Shown piece after piece: positions 54,374-63,664 of a DNA stretch of 64,000 nt. The first letter of the stretch is position 1; every line of letters begins with the position of its first letter. A program made the position numbers and the translations under genes. Origin of the DNA: Mycolicibacterium mengxianglii. GTDB taxonomy: Bacteria > Actinomycetota > Actinomycetes > Mycobacteriales > Mycobacteriaceae. The notes beneath the pieces are model-generated. The model did no database searches. It had not been told where the DNA came from and saw nothing but the letters and a program-made list of their open reading frames with translations. The stretch spans positions 5,642,001 through 5,706,000 of the forward strand of contig NZ_CP065373.1 of the NCBI RefSeq assembly GCF_015710575.1, in the 5' to 3' direction.

Positions 54374-55133
54374 GCCACTGTTGCGGGCGGTCGGTGTTCG
54401 AAAGAGCTACGGCCACACCGAGGTACTACGCGGCATCGACATGCAGGTGCGCCGCGGCCAGGTGGTGTGCCTGCTCGGCCCCTCAGGGGCGGGCAAGAGC
54501 ACCTTCCTGCGCTGCCTCAATCACTTGGAAACGATTGACTCCGGCCAGGTCTGGGTCGACGGCAAGCCGATCGGATTCGAGCTGCGCAACGGCAAACTCT
54601 ACGAACTTCGCGAACGCGACGTCGCCAAGCAACGCCGGGACATCGGCATGGTGTTCCAGCGATTCAACCTCTTCGGACACCGCACCGCCCTGGAGAACGT
54701 CACCGAAGGCCCCATCCAGGTGCTGGGCGTCGCACCGGACGTCGCGCGCCGGGAAGGCCTCGAGCTCCTCGACCGGGTGGGCCTTGCCGATCGCGGTGAC
54801 GCCTTCCCCGCGCAGTTGTCCGGAGGTCAGCAGCAACGCGTGGCAATCGCCCGGTCGTTGGCGATGAAGCCCAAGCTCATGCTTTTCGACGAGCCGACCT
54901 CGGCGCTGGACCCCGAACTGGTGGGTGAGGTGCTCGCGGTGATGAACACGCTGGCCGCCGAGGGAATGACGATGGTGGTCGTGACCCACGAGATCGCGTT
55001 CGCCGCCGAAGCTGCCGACGAGGTGGTCTTCATGGCCGACGGGTCCGTCGTCGAGACCGGCCCCCCCGAACGCGTTCTCAAGACGCCAGAACACGAACGC
55101 ACGCGCCAGTTCCTGGCCCGGGTGCTCGCGTGA
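54360..55133 (+). CDS. Amino acid ABC importer, ATP-binding protein (GlnQ/HisP type)
   Basis: 257 aa. Walker [11 protein letters not shown]-loop [11 protein letters not shown], signature [16 protein letters not shown], Walker [15 protein letters not shown], switch His in [13 protein letters not shown] start (54360 or 54366) overlaps the permease gene by 14 nt. Confidence 0.93.
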   Translation: MRVSEPLLRAVGVRKSYGHTEVLRGIDMQVRRGQVVCLLGPSGAGKSTFLRCLNHLETIDSGQVWVDGKPIGFELRNGKLYELRERDVAKQRRDIGMVFQRFNLFGHRTALENVTEGPIQVLGVAPDVARREGLELLDRVGLADRGDAFPAQLSGGQQQRVAIARSLAMKPKLMLFDEPTSALDPELVGEVLAVMNTLAAEGMTMVVVTHEIAFAAEAADEVVFMADGSVVETGPPERVLKTPEHERTRQFLARVLA

Positions 55134-56863
55134 GGCCCATCTCGCCGCGCTACCTGCTGCAGTTCTCGGAGCCCACGGGCTATCTGGACTTCGCGCGGTT
55201 CGGACCGCCCTCGCACGCAGTCCTCGACGCCACCGCCCGACTGCTGGAGAAGGCGACCCACGCCGGCCCGTCCACCGTCGACGAGCTCATGCGCGAAGAG
55301 ACCCGGGCCAAGGCCGCGGCTGCGCGGCTGTGCCACAGCGACATCGACCACATCGTCTTGCAACCGCACACCAGCCTCGGGCTGATGCAGGCAGCCTTCA
55401 ACGCTCCCGGCGGCACCGTGTTGGTGTCGGCTGCGGAGTTTCCGGCCAACACCTACCCCTGGGCCCGCGCCGAGCAGGCCGGACGGCTCACGATGCGTCG
55501 TCTGGAGGGTGGTTACGTCACCGCGGACCGCGTTGCCGAAGCCCTCACCGATGACGTCTCGATGGTCTCCGTCAGTGCCGTCGACTACCGGACCGGCTAC
55601 CGCGCCGACCTGGCGGCACTTCGCGAAGTCATCGGCGACCGTCTGCTGGTCGTCGACGGCATTCAGGGCTTCGGAGTCATCGAGGCACCGTGGGAGGTCG
55701 CCGACATTCTGGTGGTCGGCGGACAGAAGTGGTTACGGGCCGGGTGGGGCACCGGCTTCGCGATGTTGTCGGACCGGGCACTGGAACGGATGGACCCGGT
55801 GCTGTCGGGTTGGACGGGTGCCCGCGACCCCGGTCTGTTCGATGACGAGATCCACCCCGCCGACGGCACGGCTGCCGCGTGGTCGATCTCGAACCTGAGC
55901 CCCGTCACGTCCGGCGCATTCGCCGCAGCCCTCGAGCTGGTCGAAGAGGCCGGCGTGGCGACGATCGCGGCGCACCTCGCCGCGCGGGTCGAGGCTCTGG
56001 AAGACGTGCTGCTCTCCCATGGCGCCCAGATCACGTCCGCGCGGGAACGACGAGCCGGGATTCTCGCATTCACCCTGGCGGAGTACCCACCCGAGCAGGT
56101 GGGAGCCGCCCTGAACGCCGTGGGAATCGCGGCCACCGTTCGGCCTGAACATGTTCGGCTGTCGCCACATGCCTCGACCTCCCTCGAGATCACCGACCGG
56201 CTCAGGGAGGCCCTGGTCTCCCTGACGCACCCCGACCGGGCGGAACCCACACCGCAGCCGGCCACCGCCGGTAACGCCACCCACGAACTGCTGGCTTCCC
56301 TGGTCCCGGCGGTGCACGGGCTGGCCGCCATGCTCGGCCCCGGCAACGAGGTGCTGCTACACGACCTGTCCCGGCTTCCGGACTCGATCGCGGCCATCGC
56401 GGGTGATCTCACTCATCGCACGGTGGGCGGCCCGATGACCGATCTGCTGCTCGGACTGATCCGCCGCGGCACCACCCACGACCTGATCAACTACCGCACC
56501 AACAGCCCCGACGGACGACCTATCCGGTCATCCACCCTCTTCTTGCGGGACGCCAACGGCGTGGCGATCGGCTGCCTGTGTGTGAACAGCGCGCTGCCCG
56601 AGACTGTTTCAGCTGACGCGCCGCAACGGGAGGAAACCTTTCCGCCCGACGTCGACAGTCTGCAACGGTTCCTGGTGGATCGGGCCATCGCCAAAGTCGG
56701 CGTGCAGACCCAGCAGATGAAAAAGCATCACAAGGCTGCGGTCGTGCAAGAGCTCGACGAAGCGGGCTTCTTCCTCATCAGGGACTCCGTCGATCATGTC
56801 GCAGCACAGTTGGATGTGACCCGGTACACGATCTACAACTACCTCAACGAGATTCGTGGGTGA
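55130..56863 (+). CDS. Class V PLP enzyme fused to C-terminal YheO-PAS/DauR-type HTH
   Basis: 577 aa, two proteins in one. Residues 1-370 are an aminotransferase class V fold: [11 protein letters not shown] start, [10 protein letters not shown], cofactor Asp176 in VVDGIQGF, and the PLP Lys200 in [16 protein letters not shown]. After a Pro/Ala linker (about 367-385), residues 385-495 match YheO-like PAS ([50 protein letters not shown] ... [29 protein letters not shown]) and residues 525-577 match HTH_22 ([40 protein letters not shown]). GTG start overlaps the ATPase gene by 4 nt. Inferred role: a regulator that senses or converts the imported amino compound. Confidence 0.88.
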   Translation: MRPISPRYLLQFSEPTGYLDFARFGPPSHAVLDATARLLEKATHAGPSTVDELMREETRAKAAAARLCHSDIDHIVLQPHTSLGLMQAAFNAPGGTVLVSAAEFPANTYPWARAEQAGRLTMRRLEGGYVTADRVAEALTDDVSMVSVSAVDYRTGYRADLAALREVIGDRLLVVDGIQGFGVIEAPWEVADILVVGGQKWLRAGWGTGFAMLSDRALERMDPVLSGWTGARDPGLFDDEIHPADGTAAAWSISNLSPVTSGAFAAALELVEEAGVATIAAHLAARVEALEDVLLSHGAQITSARERRAGILAFTLAEYPPEQVGAALNAVGIAATVRPEHVRLSPHASTSLEITDRLREALVSLTHPDRAEPTPQPATAGNATHELLASLVPAVHGLAAMLGPGNEVLLHDLSRLPDSIAAIAGDLTHRTVGGPMTDLLLGLIRRGTTHDLINYRTNSPDGRPIRSSTLFLRDANGVAIGCLCVNSALPETVSADAPQREETFPPDVDSLQRFLVDRAIAKVGVQTQQMKKHHKAAVVQELDEAGFFLIRDSVDHVAAQLDVTRYTIYNYLNEIRG

Positions 56864-57168
56864 CCTCCTTCGCGGGCGCACCGAGCTGTGCGCCGTGCGA
56901 AGGGCGGGATTGCCATGTCCGGTTCCGCCCGAGGCAGAGCACTACGAATGATGCGAACGGGCACGCGATGGGTGGGGGAATATCGCTGGAAACAATGGCG
57001 TTGGCACAAGCGTTACTTCGACGCCGAAGTGGCGACACCGCGTCCTTGGTACACGCCTGGCGTGCTCGCCGCATTTCCGTGGTGGCAATGCACGCATCGG
57101 GTGAATCAGGGACAGAAGTCAACTGCCGCATTACCTCAGTTGAGTCGTAGCTATAGGGGAGGTTGAAC
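56864..57168. other. 305-bp region before the cutinase gene
   Basis: A Trp/Arg-rich open frame (56888-57166) runs through it, but it has no RBS, overlaps the cutinase leader and matches nothing I know; I do not call it a gene. The region otherwise should hold the cutinase promoter. Confidence 0.5.
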
Positions 57169-57855
57169 GTGGGACTCAGTAAGCTCTTGGCTTGTTCGGG
57201 TGCCGTACCGCTGATGATGTTCGGGGTGCCGACTGCTCTGATAGCACCGGCTGCGGCCGCCTCCTGCCCAGATATCGAAGTGATCTTCGCCCGCGGAACC
57301 AATGAACCGCCAGGTGTGGGTCCGACGGGAGAGGCGTTCATCGATGCGCTGCGCCCGCAAATAGGCGACCAGTCACTGAACGTGTATCCGGTCAACTACC
57401 CTGCAACCGATCAATGGGCGACCGGTGCCGAAGGTGTCAGAGACGCAGGCGCCCGCGTCCTTTCGGTGGCCGAGACCTGCCCGAAGACGAAAACGGTGCT
57501 CGGAGGCTACTCGCAAGGCGCGGCCGTAGCAGGCTTCGTCACGTCGCCGGCCGTCCCGGCCGGTGTTGATCCCACGACGGTCCCCAAACCACTGCAACCT
57601 GACGTTGCCGACCACGTGGCCGCGGTCGTGCTCTTCGGCCTGCCGAATGTCCGTGCGATGAACTTTCTCGGCGAGCCGCCGGTGACCATCGGCCCACTCT
57701 ACGAGCAGAAGACCCGGGCACTGTGTGCCATCGATGATCCGGTCTGCTCTGACGGTTTGAACTTCGCCGTGCACAACCCCAACAGTTACGACGGCGATCT
57801 GACCAACCAAGGAGCGGCCTTCGCAGCCAGTCGCCTCAATGACACCCTGCAGTAG
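57169..57855 (+). CDS. Cutinase family secreted esterase (Culp type)
   Basis: About 228 aa. Signal peptide ending near AAAASC, then mature CPDIEVIFARGTNEPPGVGPTGEAFID, nucleophile Ser in GGYSQGAAVAG, Asp in CAIDDPVCSDG and His in FAVHNPNSY. Two cysteine pairs are placed as in cutinases. Acts on lipids or cutin-like polyesters outside the cell. GTG at 57169, 7 nt after GGGGAGG, is preferred to the TTG at 57163. Confidence 0.92.
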   Translation: MGLSKLLACSGAVPLMMFGVPTALIAPAAAASCPDIEVIFARGTNEPPGVGPTGEAFIDALRPQIGDQSLNVYPVNYPATDQWATGAEGVRDAGARVLSVAETCPKTKTVLGGYSQGAAVAGFVTSPAVPAGVDPTTVPKPLQPDVADHVAAVVLFGLPNVRAMNFLGEPPVTIGPLYEQKTRALCAIDDPVCSDGLNFAVHNPNSYDGDLTNQGAAFAASRLNDTLQ

Positions 57856-57909
57856 ACCGATCGACGTCGCCCTGCGGCTCGACCCGATGGAGTCCACCAG
57901 GTGCAATAT

Positions 57910-57946
57910 CGTTGATATCGGGGCGGCGTCACCGACGATATCGACG
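57910..57946. promoter_or_regulatory. Candidate operator: inverted copies of CGTYGATATCG
   Basis: CGTTGATATCG (57910-57920) and its reverse complement form CGATATCGACG (57936-57946) match at 10 of 11 positions with 15 bp between. 10 bp upstream of the alcohol dehydrogenase start. Confidence 0.48.
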
Positions 57947-57956
57947 CAGCACTAGC

Positions 57957-58994
57957 ATGACGTGGATGCAGTCACTGGTTTACGTTGACAAGAAGCAGAT
58001 CGAATGGCGGGAGGCCCCGGCCCCCACACTCAGCGACGACGCGGACGTCTTGGTGCGCCCCCTGGCCGCCAGCTTCTGCGACCTCGACCGGGCGATCGCT
58101 CGCGGTCACAGCCCCTTCGTCGGACCATTCGCCCTCGGACACGAAGCTGTCGGCGAGGTCGTCGATGTGGGGGCTGGCGCCGCACTCCACGGAATGGAAC
58201 CCGGCCAGCGCGTGGTCATCCCCTTCTACGTGTCCTGCGGGGCGTGTGATCGCTGTACCGCCGGCAGACCTCTGAATTGTCGACGCACGCCGTGGCTTGC
58301 GAGCTACGGCAATCCTGCCGGCGGATCATGGGGCGGTCTCTTCGATGACGTGGTACGCGTGCCCTGGGGCGCCACCTCGCTGGTCCCGGTTCCGCAAGAG
58401 CTGTCGTCGGTACTGGCGGCGTCGGTGGGCGACAACCTGACCGATGCCTTCGTCGCTGTCGGGCCGTACCTGTCCGACCATCAGGACGCCTCAGTTCTCG
58501 TCCTTGGAGGCACCCCGTCGCTCGGCTTGATGGTCGTGATGTTCGCAGTCGAACTCGGAACAGGGCCTGTGACCTATGTCGACGACGACCCGCAACGCTG
58601 CGCCACAGCAAGACGATTCGGCGCCCACGTGATCGAACAGTCACTGCCTGAGCGTGTCGAGGGCGAATATGACCTCGTCGTCGAGGCGCACGGCAACCCC
58701 AAACGCGCTCCCGCCGTCGCAGTCCGTTCGGTCAAGCCCGGCGGACATTGCCATTTCCGCTGTGTCTACTTCACCGACGTCACACTGCCGTACCTGGAGA
58801 TCTGCGAGAAGGGGGTCACGATCGAAGTGGGCCTGCCACAAATCCAGGTGCACGCTCCACGCGTGCTCGACCTGCTGTCCGGCAGCGCCGCGAGCGTGTC
58901 GGCACTCCTCAACCCATCTTCGGATTGGTCGCACGCACCCGACGCAGTCCTGGAACCGACAGCGGGCAAGCCCGTCTTCGTCCGCGAACGCTAA
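57957..58994 (+). CDS. Zinc-type alcohol dehydrogenase (MDR superfamily)
   Basis: 345 aa. Medium-chain dehydrogenase layout: FCDLDRAIARGHSPFVGPFALGHEAVGEVVDVG (catalytic-zinc region, Cys and His-Glu), structural-zinc cysteine set SCGACDRCTAGRPLNCRR, Rossmann stretch VLVLGGTPSLGLMVVMFAVELG, then DDDPQRCATARRFGAHV. The glycine motif GGTPSLG is a variant of GxGxxG. Substrate unknown. ATG 57957 (or 57966); no strong RBS. Confidence 0.85.
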   Translation: MTWMQSLVYVDKKQIEWREAPAPTLSDDADVLVRPLAASFCDLDRAIARGHSPFVGPFALGHEAVGEVVDVGAGAALHGMEPGQRVVIPFYVSCGACDRCTAGRPLNCRRTPWLASYGNPAGGSWGGLFDDVVRVPWGATSLVPVPQELSSVLAASVGDNLTDAFVAVGPYLSDHQDASVLVLGGTPSLGLMVVMFAVELGTGPVTYVDDDPQRCATARRFGAHVIEQSLPERVEGEYDLVVEAHGNPKRAPAVAVRSVKPGGHCHFRCVYFTDVTLPYLEICEKGVTIEVGLPQIQVHAPRVLDLLSGSAASVSALLNPSSDWSHAPDAVLEPTAGKPVFVRER

Positions 58995-59191
58995 CGCGGG
59001 ACCGACGCAACGAACAGACGACGTGGCGGCCACGGGATGGGTCGTGAGCAGCTACCACCCGTGGACGGCGTTCCACCACGTCGATGCCCTCTCCTGGCGC
59101 CAACGGCACCGCACGGAGCGCACCACCGAGGACGAGCCCTGTTCGCTACCGGCGTAGCCGTAATCCTGTGGTGCGGCAACACATTCAATGC

Positions 59192-59962
59192 TCAAAGCTG
59201 TGTGACGCCGCCGTCGACGGTGAACTCCGCTCCTGCGGTATACGTGGCATCGAAGGCAAGAAACGCTGCCGCCACCGCCACCTCCTCAGGAGTACCGAAT
59301 CGATGCATCGGGTTGAGGACGACCCGTTCCTCCTTGAACTGCACGGCTTCTTCGTCGCTGATACTGCCTTCGAGGATGCCGGTGTCTATCGGCCCGGGGC
59401 TGAGGGCATTGACCCGGACGCCGCGCGGAAGCAGTTCGCGGGAGAAAGTGCGCGCCAGTGAACGCAGCGCCGCCTTGCTGGCCGCGTAGACACTGGTTTC
59501 GAGAATGCCTGCCACATTTGCGACCGACGTGGTGAGGACGACGCCTGCGCCGTCGGTAAGCAACGGCGCCAACTTCTGCACCGTGAAGAATGCCCCCTTG
59601 ACGTTGATGGCGAACACCTGGTCATAGGCCTGTTCCGTCGTCGACTCGAAGGGGGTGAGCGGCGCGATGCCGGCGTTGACGAACAAGGCCTCGACGGTGC
59701 CGAGTTCGCCTTTCACGCGTTCAGCGAGCGAATCCAGGTCGGTCAGCGACGACACATCACCCCGGACTGCGACCGCGCCCGTACCAAGTCGCGCGAGCGC
59801 GTCGTCGAGTGTGGCCTGGGATCGACCTGTGATCACCACGGACGCACCGCCGTCCACGAGTAACTTCGCCGTGGCGAAACCTATCCCACTGCCACCACCC
59901 GTGATGACGACATTCTTACCAGAGTATCTGCCCACGTTGACTTTTCCCTCGTTCGTCGTCAC
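59192..59962 (-). CDS. Classical short-chain dehydrogenase/reductase
   Basis: 256 aa. TGGGSGIGFATAKLL cofactor motif, VNAGIA, TTSVAN Ser, YAASK. GTG start with TGGAGT upstream; an internal GTG before GRYSGKN is possible. Eight nt after the next SDR, same strand, so an operon pair. Related to that neighbour (shared YAASKAAL, DGG end). Confidence 0.9.
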   Translation of the reverse strand: MTTNEGKVNVGRYSGKNVVITGGGSGIGFATAKLLVDGGASVVITGRSQATLDDALARLGTGAVAVRGDVSSLTDLDSLAERVKGELGTVEALFVNAGIAPLTPFESTTEQAYDQVFAINVKGAFFTVQKLAPLLTDGAGVVLTTSVANVAGILETSVYAASKAALRSLARTFSRELLPRGVRVNALSPGPIDTGILEGSISDEEAVQFKEERVVLNPMHRFGTPEEVAVAAAFLAFDATYTAGAEFTVDGGVTQL

Positions 59963-59970
59963 TCCAAACC

Positions 59971-60708
59971 TCAGATTGCTGCGGTGCCGCCGTCGACATT
60001 CAGCAACTGGCCGTTGACATAGCTGGAATCATCGGATGCGAGAAAGAGCGCGACGGTAGCGAGCTCGTCAGGCTGGCCGACCTCGCCCCGCGGGATCATT
60101 GACTCGAATTGCCTTCTGGTCTCGGGATTTTCCATCACTCGCTCCATGATCGGGGTCGAGACCTGGCCCGGGCTCAATACATTCACCCGGATCCGCCTGT
60201 CCTTCAGCTCGTTGAGCCAGACCCGGGCGTAGGCGTGCAGCGCAGCCTTGCTTGCCGCGTACACACTCCAGCCAGGCCAACCCTTGATCGAGGCGATCGA
60301 TGCGGTCATGAGAATCGAAGCGCCATCGTTCAGCAGCGGCAGCGCCTTCTGAACCGTGAACAGCGTGCCGCGCGTGTTCAGCCCGAAGGTCTGGTCGAAG
60401 TGCTCCTCGGTAATCTCACCGAGGTTGGCCGCCTCGCCGTTTCCAGCGTTCGCGTACAACACGTCGATGGTGCCCTTTTCCTGCTTGACCATCTCGAAGA
60501 GTCTGTCGAGATCCCTCAGGTTGGCGGCGTCGCCCTGCACGCCGGTCACATTCCGTCCAACCGAGTCGACCGCTTCGTCCAATGCGTCCTGTCGTCGGCC
60601 CGTGATGAAGACGTAGGCGCCCTCCTGAACGAACAGCTTCGCGCTTGCCAAGGCCATTCCGCTTGTGGCTCCGGTGATTACCGCTACCTTGCCATCCAGT
60701 TTTCCCAT
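59971..60708 (-). CDS. SDR with altered cofactor loop
   Basis: 245 aa. The nucleotide loop is TGATSGMALASAK, with Ala in place of the third Gly of TGxxxGxG; the rest is classical (ANAGNGE, TASIASI Ser, YAASK). The Ala change may alter NAD/NADP binding or be tolerated. Start 60708 with GGAGCG upstream. First gene of the SDR pair and divergent from a TetR gene. Confidence 0.88.
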   Translation of the reverse strand: MGKLDGKVAVITGATSGMALASAKLFVQEGAYVFITGRRQDALDEAVDSVGRNVTGVQGDAANLRDLDRLFEMVKQEKGTIDVLYANAGNGEAANLGEITEEHFDQTFGLNTRGTLFTVQKALPLLNDGASILMTASIASIKGWPGWSVYAASKAALHAYARVWLNELKDRRIRVNVLSPGQVSTPIMERVMENPETRRQFESMIPRGEVGQPDELATVALFLASDDSSYVNGQLLNVDGGTAAI

Positions 60709-60816
60709 GATCGCTCCGTCCTGGAATTGACCGCCGGCCAAGGGTGACTGACTTGTCGTGGGCAGTGCTTGGTTCATCGCGCCGCACGAACTCCAGCCGC
60801 CACAAGGACGTCCGTT

Positions 60817-60840
60817 TAAGTAGACTGATCGATGTACTTA
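60817..60840. promoter_or_regulatory. Candidate TetR operator A (TAAGTA-N12-TACTTA)
   Basis: Perfect 6-bp arms, 12-bp spacer centred on GATC; symmetric extension raises the match further. About 110 bp upstream of the SDR pair. Confidence 0.55.
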
Positions 60841-60873
60841 GTGACCGTAACCCACCCGCCGACGTCGTGCAAG

Positions 60874-60899
60874 CTATGTACACGTTGCGTTCTACATAG
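60874..60899. promoter_or_regulatory. Candidate TetR operator B (CTATGTA-N12-TACATAG)
   Basis: Perfect 7-bp arms and the same 12-bp spacer as site A, 49 bp upstream of the TetR start. Confidence 0.55.
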
Positions 60900-60947
60900 T
60901 CGCCCGAACGGCCGCTGGACGACGCGGAGGCGAGCTACATTGGACAC

Positions 60948-61577
60948 GTGAACGATGTCGAGACCGGACCCGTCGCTGCACCGGGAAAAGGTCCGCAGGG
61001 CCGGCGTCGCGGCCGGGGTGCGCGCGAACGCATCCTCCACGCATCGCAGTACCTGTTCCGCCAACAGGGCATTCACAACACCGGAATCGATCAGCTCTGC
61101 GAAGTGGCAAACGTCTCCAGGCGCACGGCGTACCAGCACTTCGGGAGTAAAGACGGGATCATCGCCGAGTACTTGCGGCAGCTCGACCCAGACACCATGC
61201 CAGACGTATTCGACCGTGACGACTTGGCGCCGCGTGAGCGACTGCTCGCGGCGTTCGAGATTCCGCAGGGCGCCGTCGACGGCGTCACGCCGCTATGCCC
61301 ATTCATCGCCGCGGCCGTCGAGATTTCCGTACCCGATCATCCAGCGCGTATTCGCGTGCGCGAGTACAAGTTGTCCGTGGCCCGCCGATTGACGGAGACC
61401 GCCCGCGAAGCCGGTGCCACTGACCCTGAAGAACTCGGAGAGCAATTGGCACTGCTCCTCGACGGCGCGTCCGTTCGAACCCGAGCGCTGAACGCCGACG
61501 CGTTCCGCACCGCCGCCGCGATCGCCGCCATCCTCGTCGAACGCGCCATCCCCCAGACGCTGCCGCGTCCACGTTGA
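60948..61577 (+). CDS. TetR family transcriptional regulator
   Basis: 209 aa. GTG start. HTH: ARERILHASQYLFRQQGIHNTGIDQLCEVANVSRRTAYQHFGSKDGIIAEYL, typical TetR; C-terminal half resembles TetR_C_33-type. Basic N-terminal tail. Divergent from the SDR pair with two dyads between. Confidence 0.88.
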   Translation: MNDVETGPVAAPGKGPQGRRRGRGARERILHASQYLFRQQGIHNTGIDQLCEVANVSRRTAYQHFGSKDGIIAEYLRQLDPDTMPDVFDRDDLAPRERLLAAFEIPQGAVDGVTPLCPFIAAAVEISVPDHPARIRVREYKLSVARRLTETAREAGATDPEELGEQLALLLDGASVRTRALNADAFRTAAAIAAILVERAIPQTLPRPR

Positions 61578-61598
61578 CGTCGGGCTCGTCGCAGGGAT

Positions 61599-62237
61599 TC
61601 AGATGACCGTCGTTATCAGCTCACCGATCCCGGTGATCTCGACCTTGACCGTGTGACCGGGCCGCAGTACTGCACCGGACTCGTCACCAGACGGTCGATA
61701 GTCGGGCGTGCCCAGTAGAAAGACGTCTCCAGGATGAAGTGTGAACTGTTGAGATGCCCAGCAGACCAGGTCCTCTGGCCCGACGTACGCGGCGGAAACC
61801 GACTCCTGCTGGACCAATACGCAGTCGACCCAGGTCGTGATCACCACCTCGTCCCACCCAGGCATGTCGGCAGGTGCCACCAAGTCAGTACCCAACGGGC
61901 AGAAACCGTCGAGCCCTTTGGCTCGAGACCAATGGTCGTCGATCTCCTGCAGATCGCGCGCCGTGACGTCATTGGCGATGCAGTACCCGGCGATGTGCGC
62001 GCGAGCTTGCGCCGGGGTGGTCAAGTCCCGACACCGCCGACCGATGACGATCGCCAGTTCCCCCTCGGCGACGACGCACTGGGCCACGCTGCCCGTCAGC
62101 GGCAACGGCTCGTCGGGTCCGATGACGGCATGGGGGTTTTTGACGAATAACTGGGGCGTATGCGGTGGGTCTCCGGCGCCGACAGGAAAGTTCCTGGCCG
62201 TACCCCAGATGGTTTTCACGTCAAATGGTCGGTTCAC
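61599..62237 (-). CDS. Fumarylacetoacetate hydrolase (FAH) family protein
   Basis: 212 aa, the short single-domain form. Begins KTIWGTARNFPVGAG, then KNPHAVIGPDEPLPL, EGELAIVIGRRCRDL (metal ligands Glu), GYCIANDVTARDLQ and GDVFLLGTPDYRPSGDESGAVLRPGHTVKVEITGIGEL. The family includes fumarylpyruvate hydrolases and oxaloacetate/hydroxymuconate decarboxylases. GTG start, GGAGG upstream. Divergent from an MFS gene and close to a maleate isomerase-like gene, suggesting a dicarboxylate or aromatic catabolic pathway. Confidence 0.85.
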   Translation of the reverse strand: MNRPFDVKTIWGTARNFPVGAGDPPHTPQLFVKNPHAVIGPDEPLPLTGSVAQCVVAEGELAIVIGRRCRDLTTPAQARAHIAGYCIANDVTARDLQEIDDHWSRAKGLDGFCPLGTDLVAPADMPGWDEVVITTWVDCVLVQQESVSAAYVGPEDLVCWASQQFTLHPGDVFLLGTPDYRPSGDESGAVLRPGHTVKVEITGIGELITTVI

Positions 62238-62320
62238 GCAAGCCTCCAGCAGTGGGTCGCATCGTTAACAAAGTGGTTACACCGGGGACTTGTCGTCAGC
62301 CCCGCGTCACCCTAGTTTGT

Positions 62321-62346
62321 TTTGGAATACCAAATCGGTATACCAA
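62321..62346. promoter_or_regulatory. Candidate GntR-type operator pair
   Basis: TTTGGAATACCAAA (62321-62334) and TCGGTATACCAA (62335-62346), both near-palindromic TTGGTATACCAA-like sites with centres about 13 bp apart. That motif is typical of FCD-type GntR regulators. They overlap the MFS promoter; no GntR gene is adjacent within the window. Confidence 0.6.
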
Positions 62347-62362
62347 GTCGTAGGAGGATTAG

Positions 62363-63664
62363 ATGTCCAACACCCGTTGGCGCATGTTCGCCCTGCTACT
62401 CCTCCTGGTGACGGTCAACTACGTCGACCGCGGGTCGCTGTCGGTGGCGCTGCCCGCGATCAAGGAGGAGTTTCACATCAGCGCCGAGGTCACCGGCCTG
62501 CTGCTGTCGGCGTTCTTCTGGGCGTACGCGGCGATGCAGATCCCGGCCGGCTGGCTGATCGACCGTTTCGGCCCGCGCAAGCTCATCACCCTTGCGTGCA
62601 CCGGATGGGGGGCGGCAACAGCCGTGTCCGGCATGGCCCCGAACATCGCCACGATGGCCATCGCCCGGGGGGCCATCGGCATCACCGAGGCGCCCATCAT
62701 GCCCGCCGGCGGAAAACTCAACGCGGTATTTCTCACCGAGAAGGAACGCGGCCGCGGCGCAACAATTCTCGACGCGGGAGCTCCGCTGGGCTCCGCAGTC
62801 GGCGGCATCGCGATCGCCACTCTGATCGCCGCAACCGGAAGCTGGCGATGGGCGTTCATCGTCGCCGGCGCAGTCACCATGCTCCTGGGCATCTGGGCGT
62901 GGCGGGCAATCCGCGATACCCCGGAAGAACACCCGAAGGTCAACGAGGCCGAGCGGGAGTACCTGCTGAATGCTCATCGCGAAGAGAACGCGCGTCATCA
63001 GTCCACCGGGAAGCGCGCAGGTCTTGTCTACTACATGAAGTACCGCAGCTTCTGGGCAATGTGCCTCGGCTGGCTGGGGTTCAACGGCGTGTTCTACGGC
63101 CTGTTGACATGGGGCCCGCTTTTCCTCTCGGAAAGTAAGGGTTTCAACCTCAACGCCATCGGCTGGTCCACCTTCGCGATCTTCGGAGCCGGCTTTGTCG
63201 GCGAGATCATCGGCGGTCAGCTCGCGGACCGCCTCAAGGAGAAGGGTTACGACACCAACCTCGTCATGCGCTCGCTGCTCGGCTTCGCCGGCACCTGCGT
63301 GGTCGCAGGACTGGTAGGCGTTGTGCTCATGCCCAGCCCGCTCGCGGCGATCCTGCTGCTGTCCATAGTGCTGTTCTTCCTCCGCTGGGTCGGCTTGTTC
63401 TGGTCGGTTCCGGCCATCCTCGGCGGACGCGAGGATGCCGGGGTGCTGGGCGGAGCAATGAACCTGGCGGGCAACATCTCTGGGTTCGTCACGCCCATGG
63501 CGGTGGGCTTCATCGTCGGCGCGACCGGCGCCTACACCTGGGCGCTGATCTACTTCGTGGGGGCCGGGGTGATCATGACCGCGGCGGTCCTCGTTCTCGA
63601 CTACTCGAAACGACTCGCCCCCAGAGCGACACCTGAAACCGCCACCGAGGGAGCTTCGGCATGA
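62363..63664 (+). CDS. MFS transporter, anion:cation symporter (ACS) type
   Basis: 433 aa, twelve helices. Opening WRMFALLLLLVTVNYVDRGSLSVALPAIKEEFHISAEVTGLLLSAFFWAYAAMQIPAGWLIDRFGPRKLI is characteristic of the hexuronate/phthalate-type anion symporters. AGGAGG 5 nt before the ATG. Probably imports an organic acid used by the FAH and isomerase proteins. ATGA overlap with the next gene. Confidence 0.92.
   Translation: MSNTRWRMFALLLLLVTVNYVDRGSLSVALPAIKEEFHISAEVTGLLLSAFFWAYAAMQIPAGWLIDRFGPRKLITLACTGWGAATAVSGMAPNIATMAIARGAIGITEAPIMPAGGKLNAVFLTEKERGRGATILDAGAPLGSAVGGIAIATLIAATGSWRWAFIVAGAVTMLLGIWAWRAIRDTPEEHPKVNEAEREYLLNAHREENARHQSTGKRAGLVYYMKYRSFWAMCLGWLGFNGVFYGLLTWGPLFLSESKGFNLNAIGWSTFAIFGAGFVGEIIGGQLADRLKEKGYDTNLVMRSLLGFAGTCVVAGLVGVVLMPSPLAAILLLSIVLFFLRWVGLFWSVPAILGGREDAGVLGGAMNLAGNISGFVTPMAVGFIVGATGAYTWALIYFVGAGVIMTAAVLVLDYSKRLAPRATPETATEGASA

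Noticed and set aside
56888..57166. 92-codon Trp/Arg-rich frame before the cutinase
   Set aside because: No RBS, unusual composition and overlap with the cutinase leader; cannot be supported as a gene.
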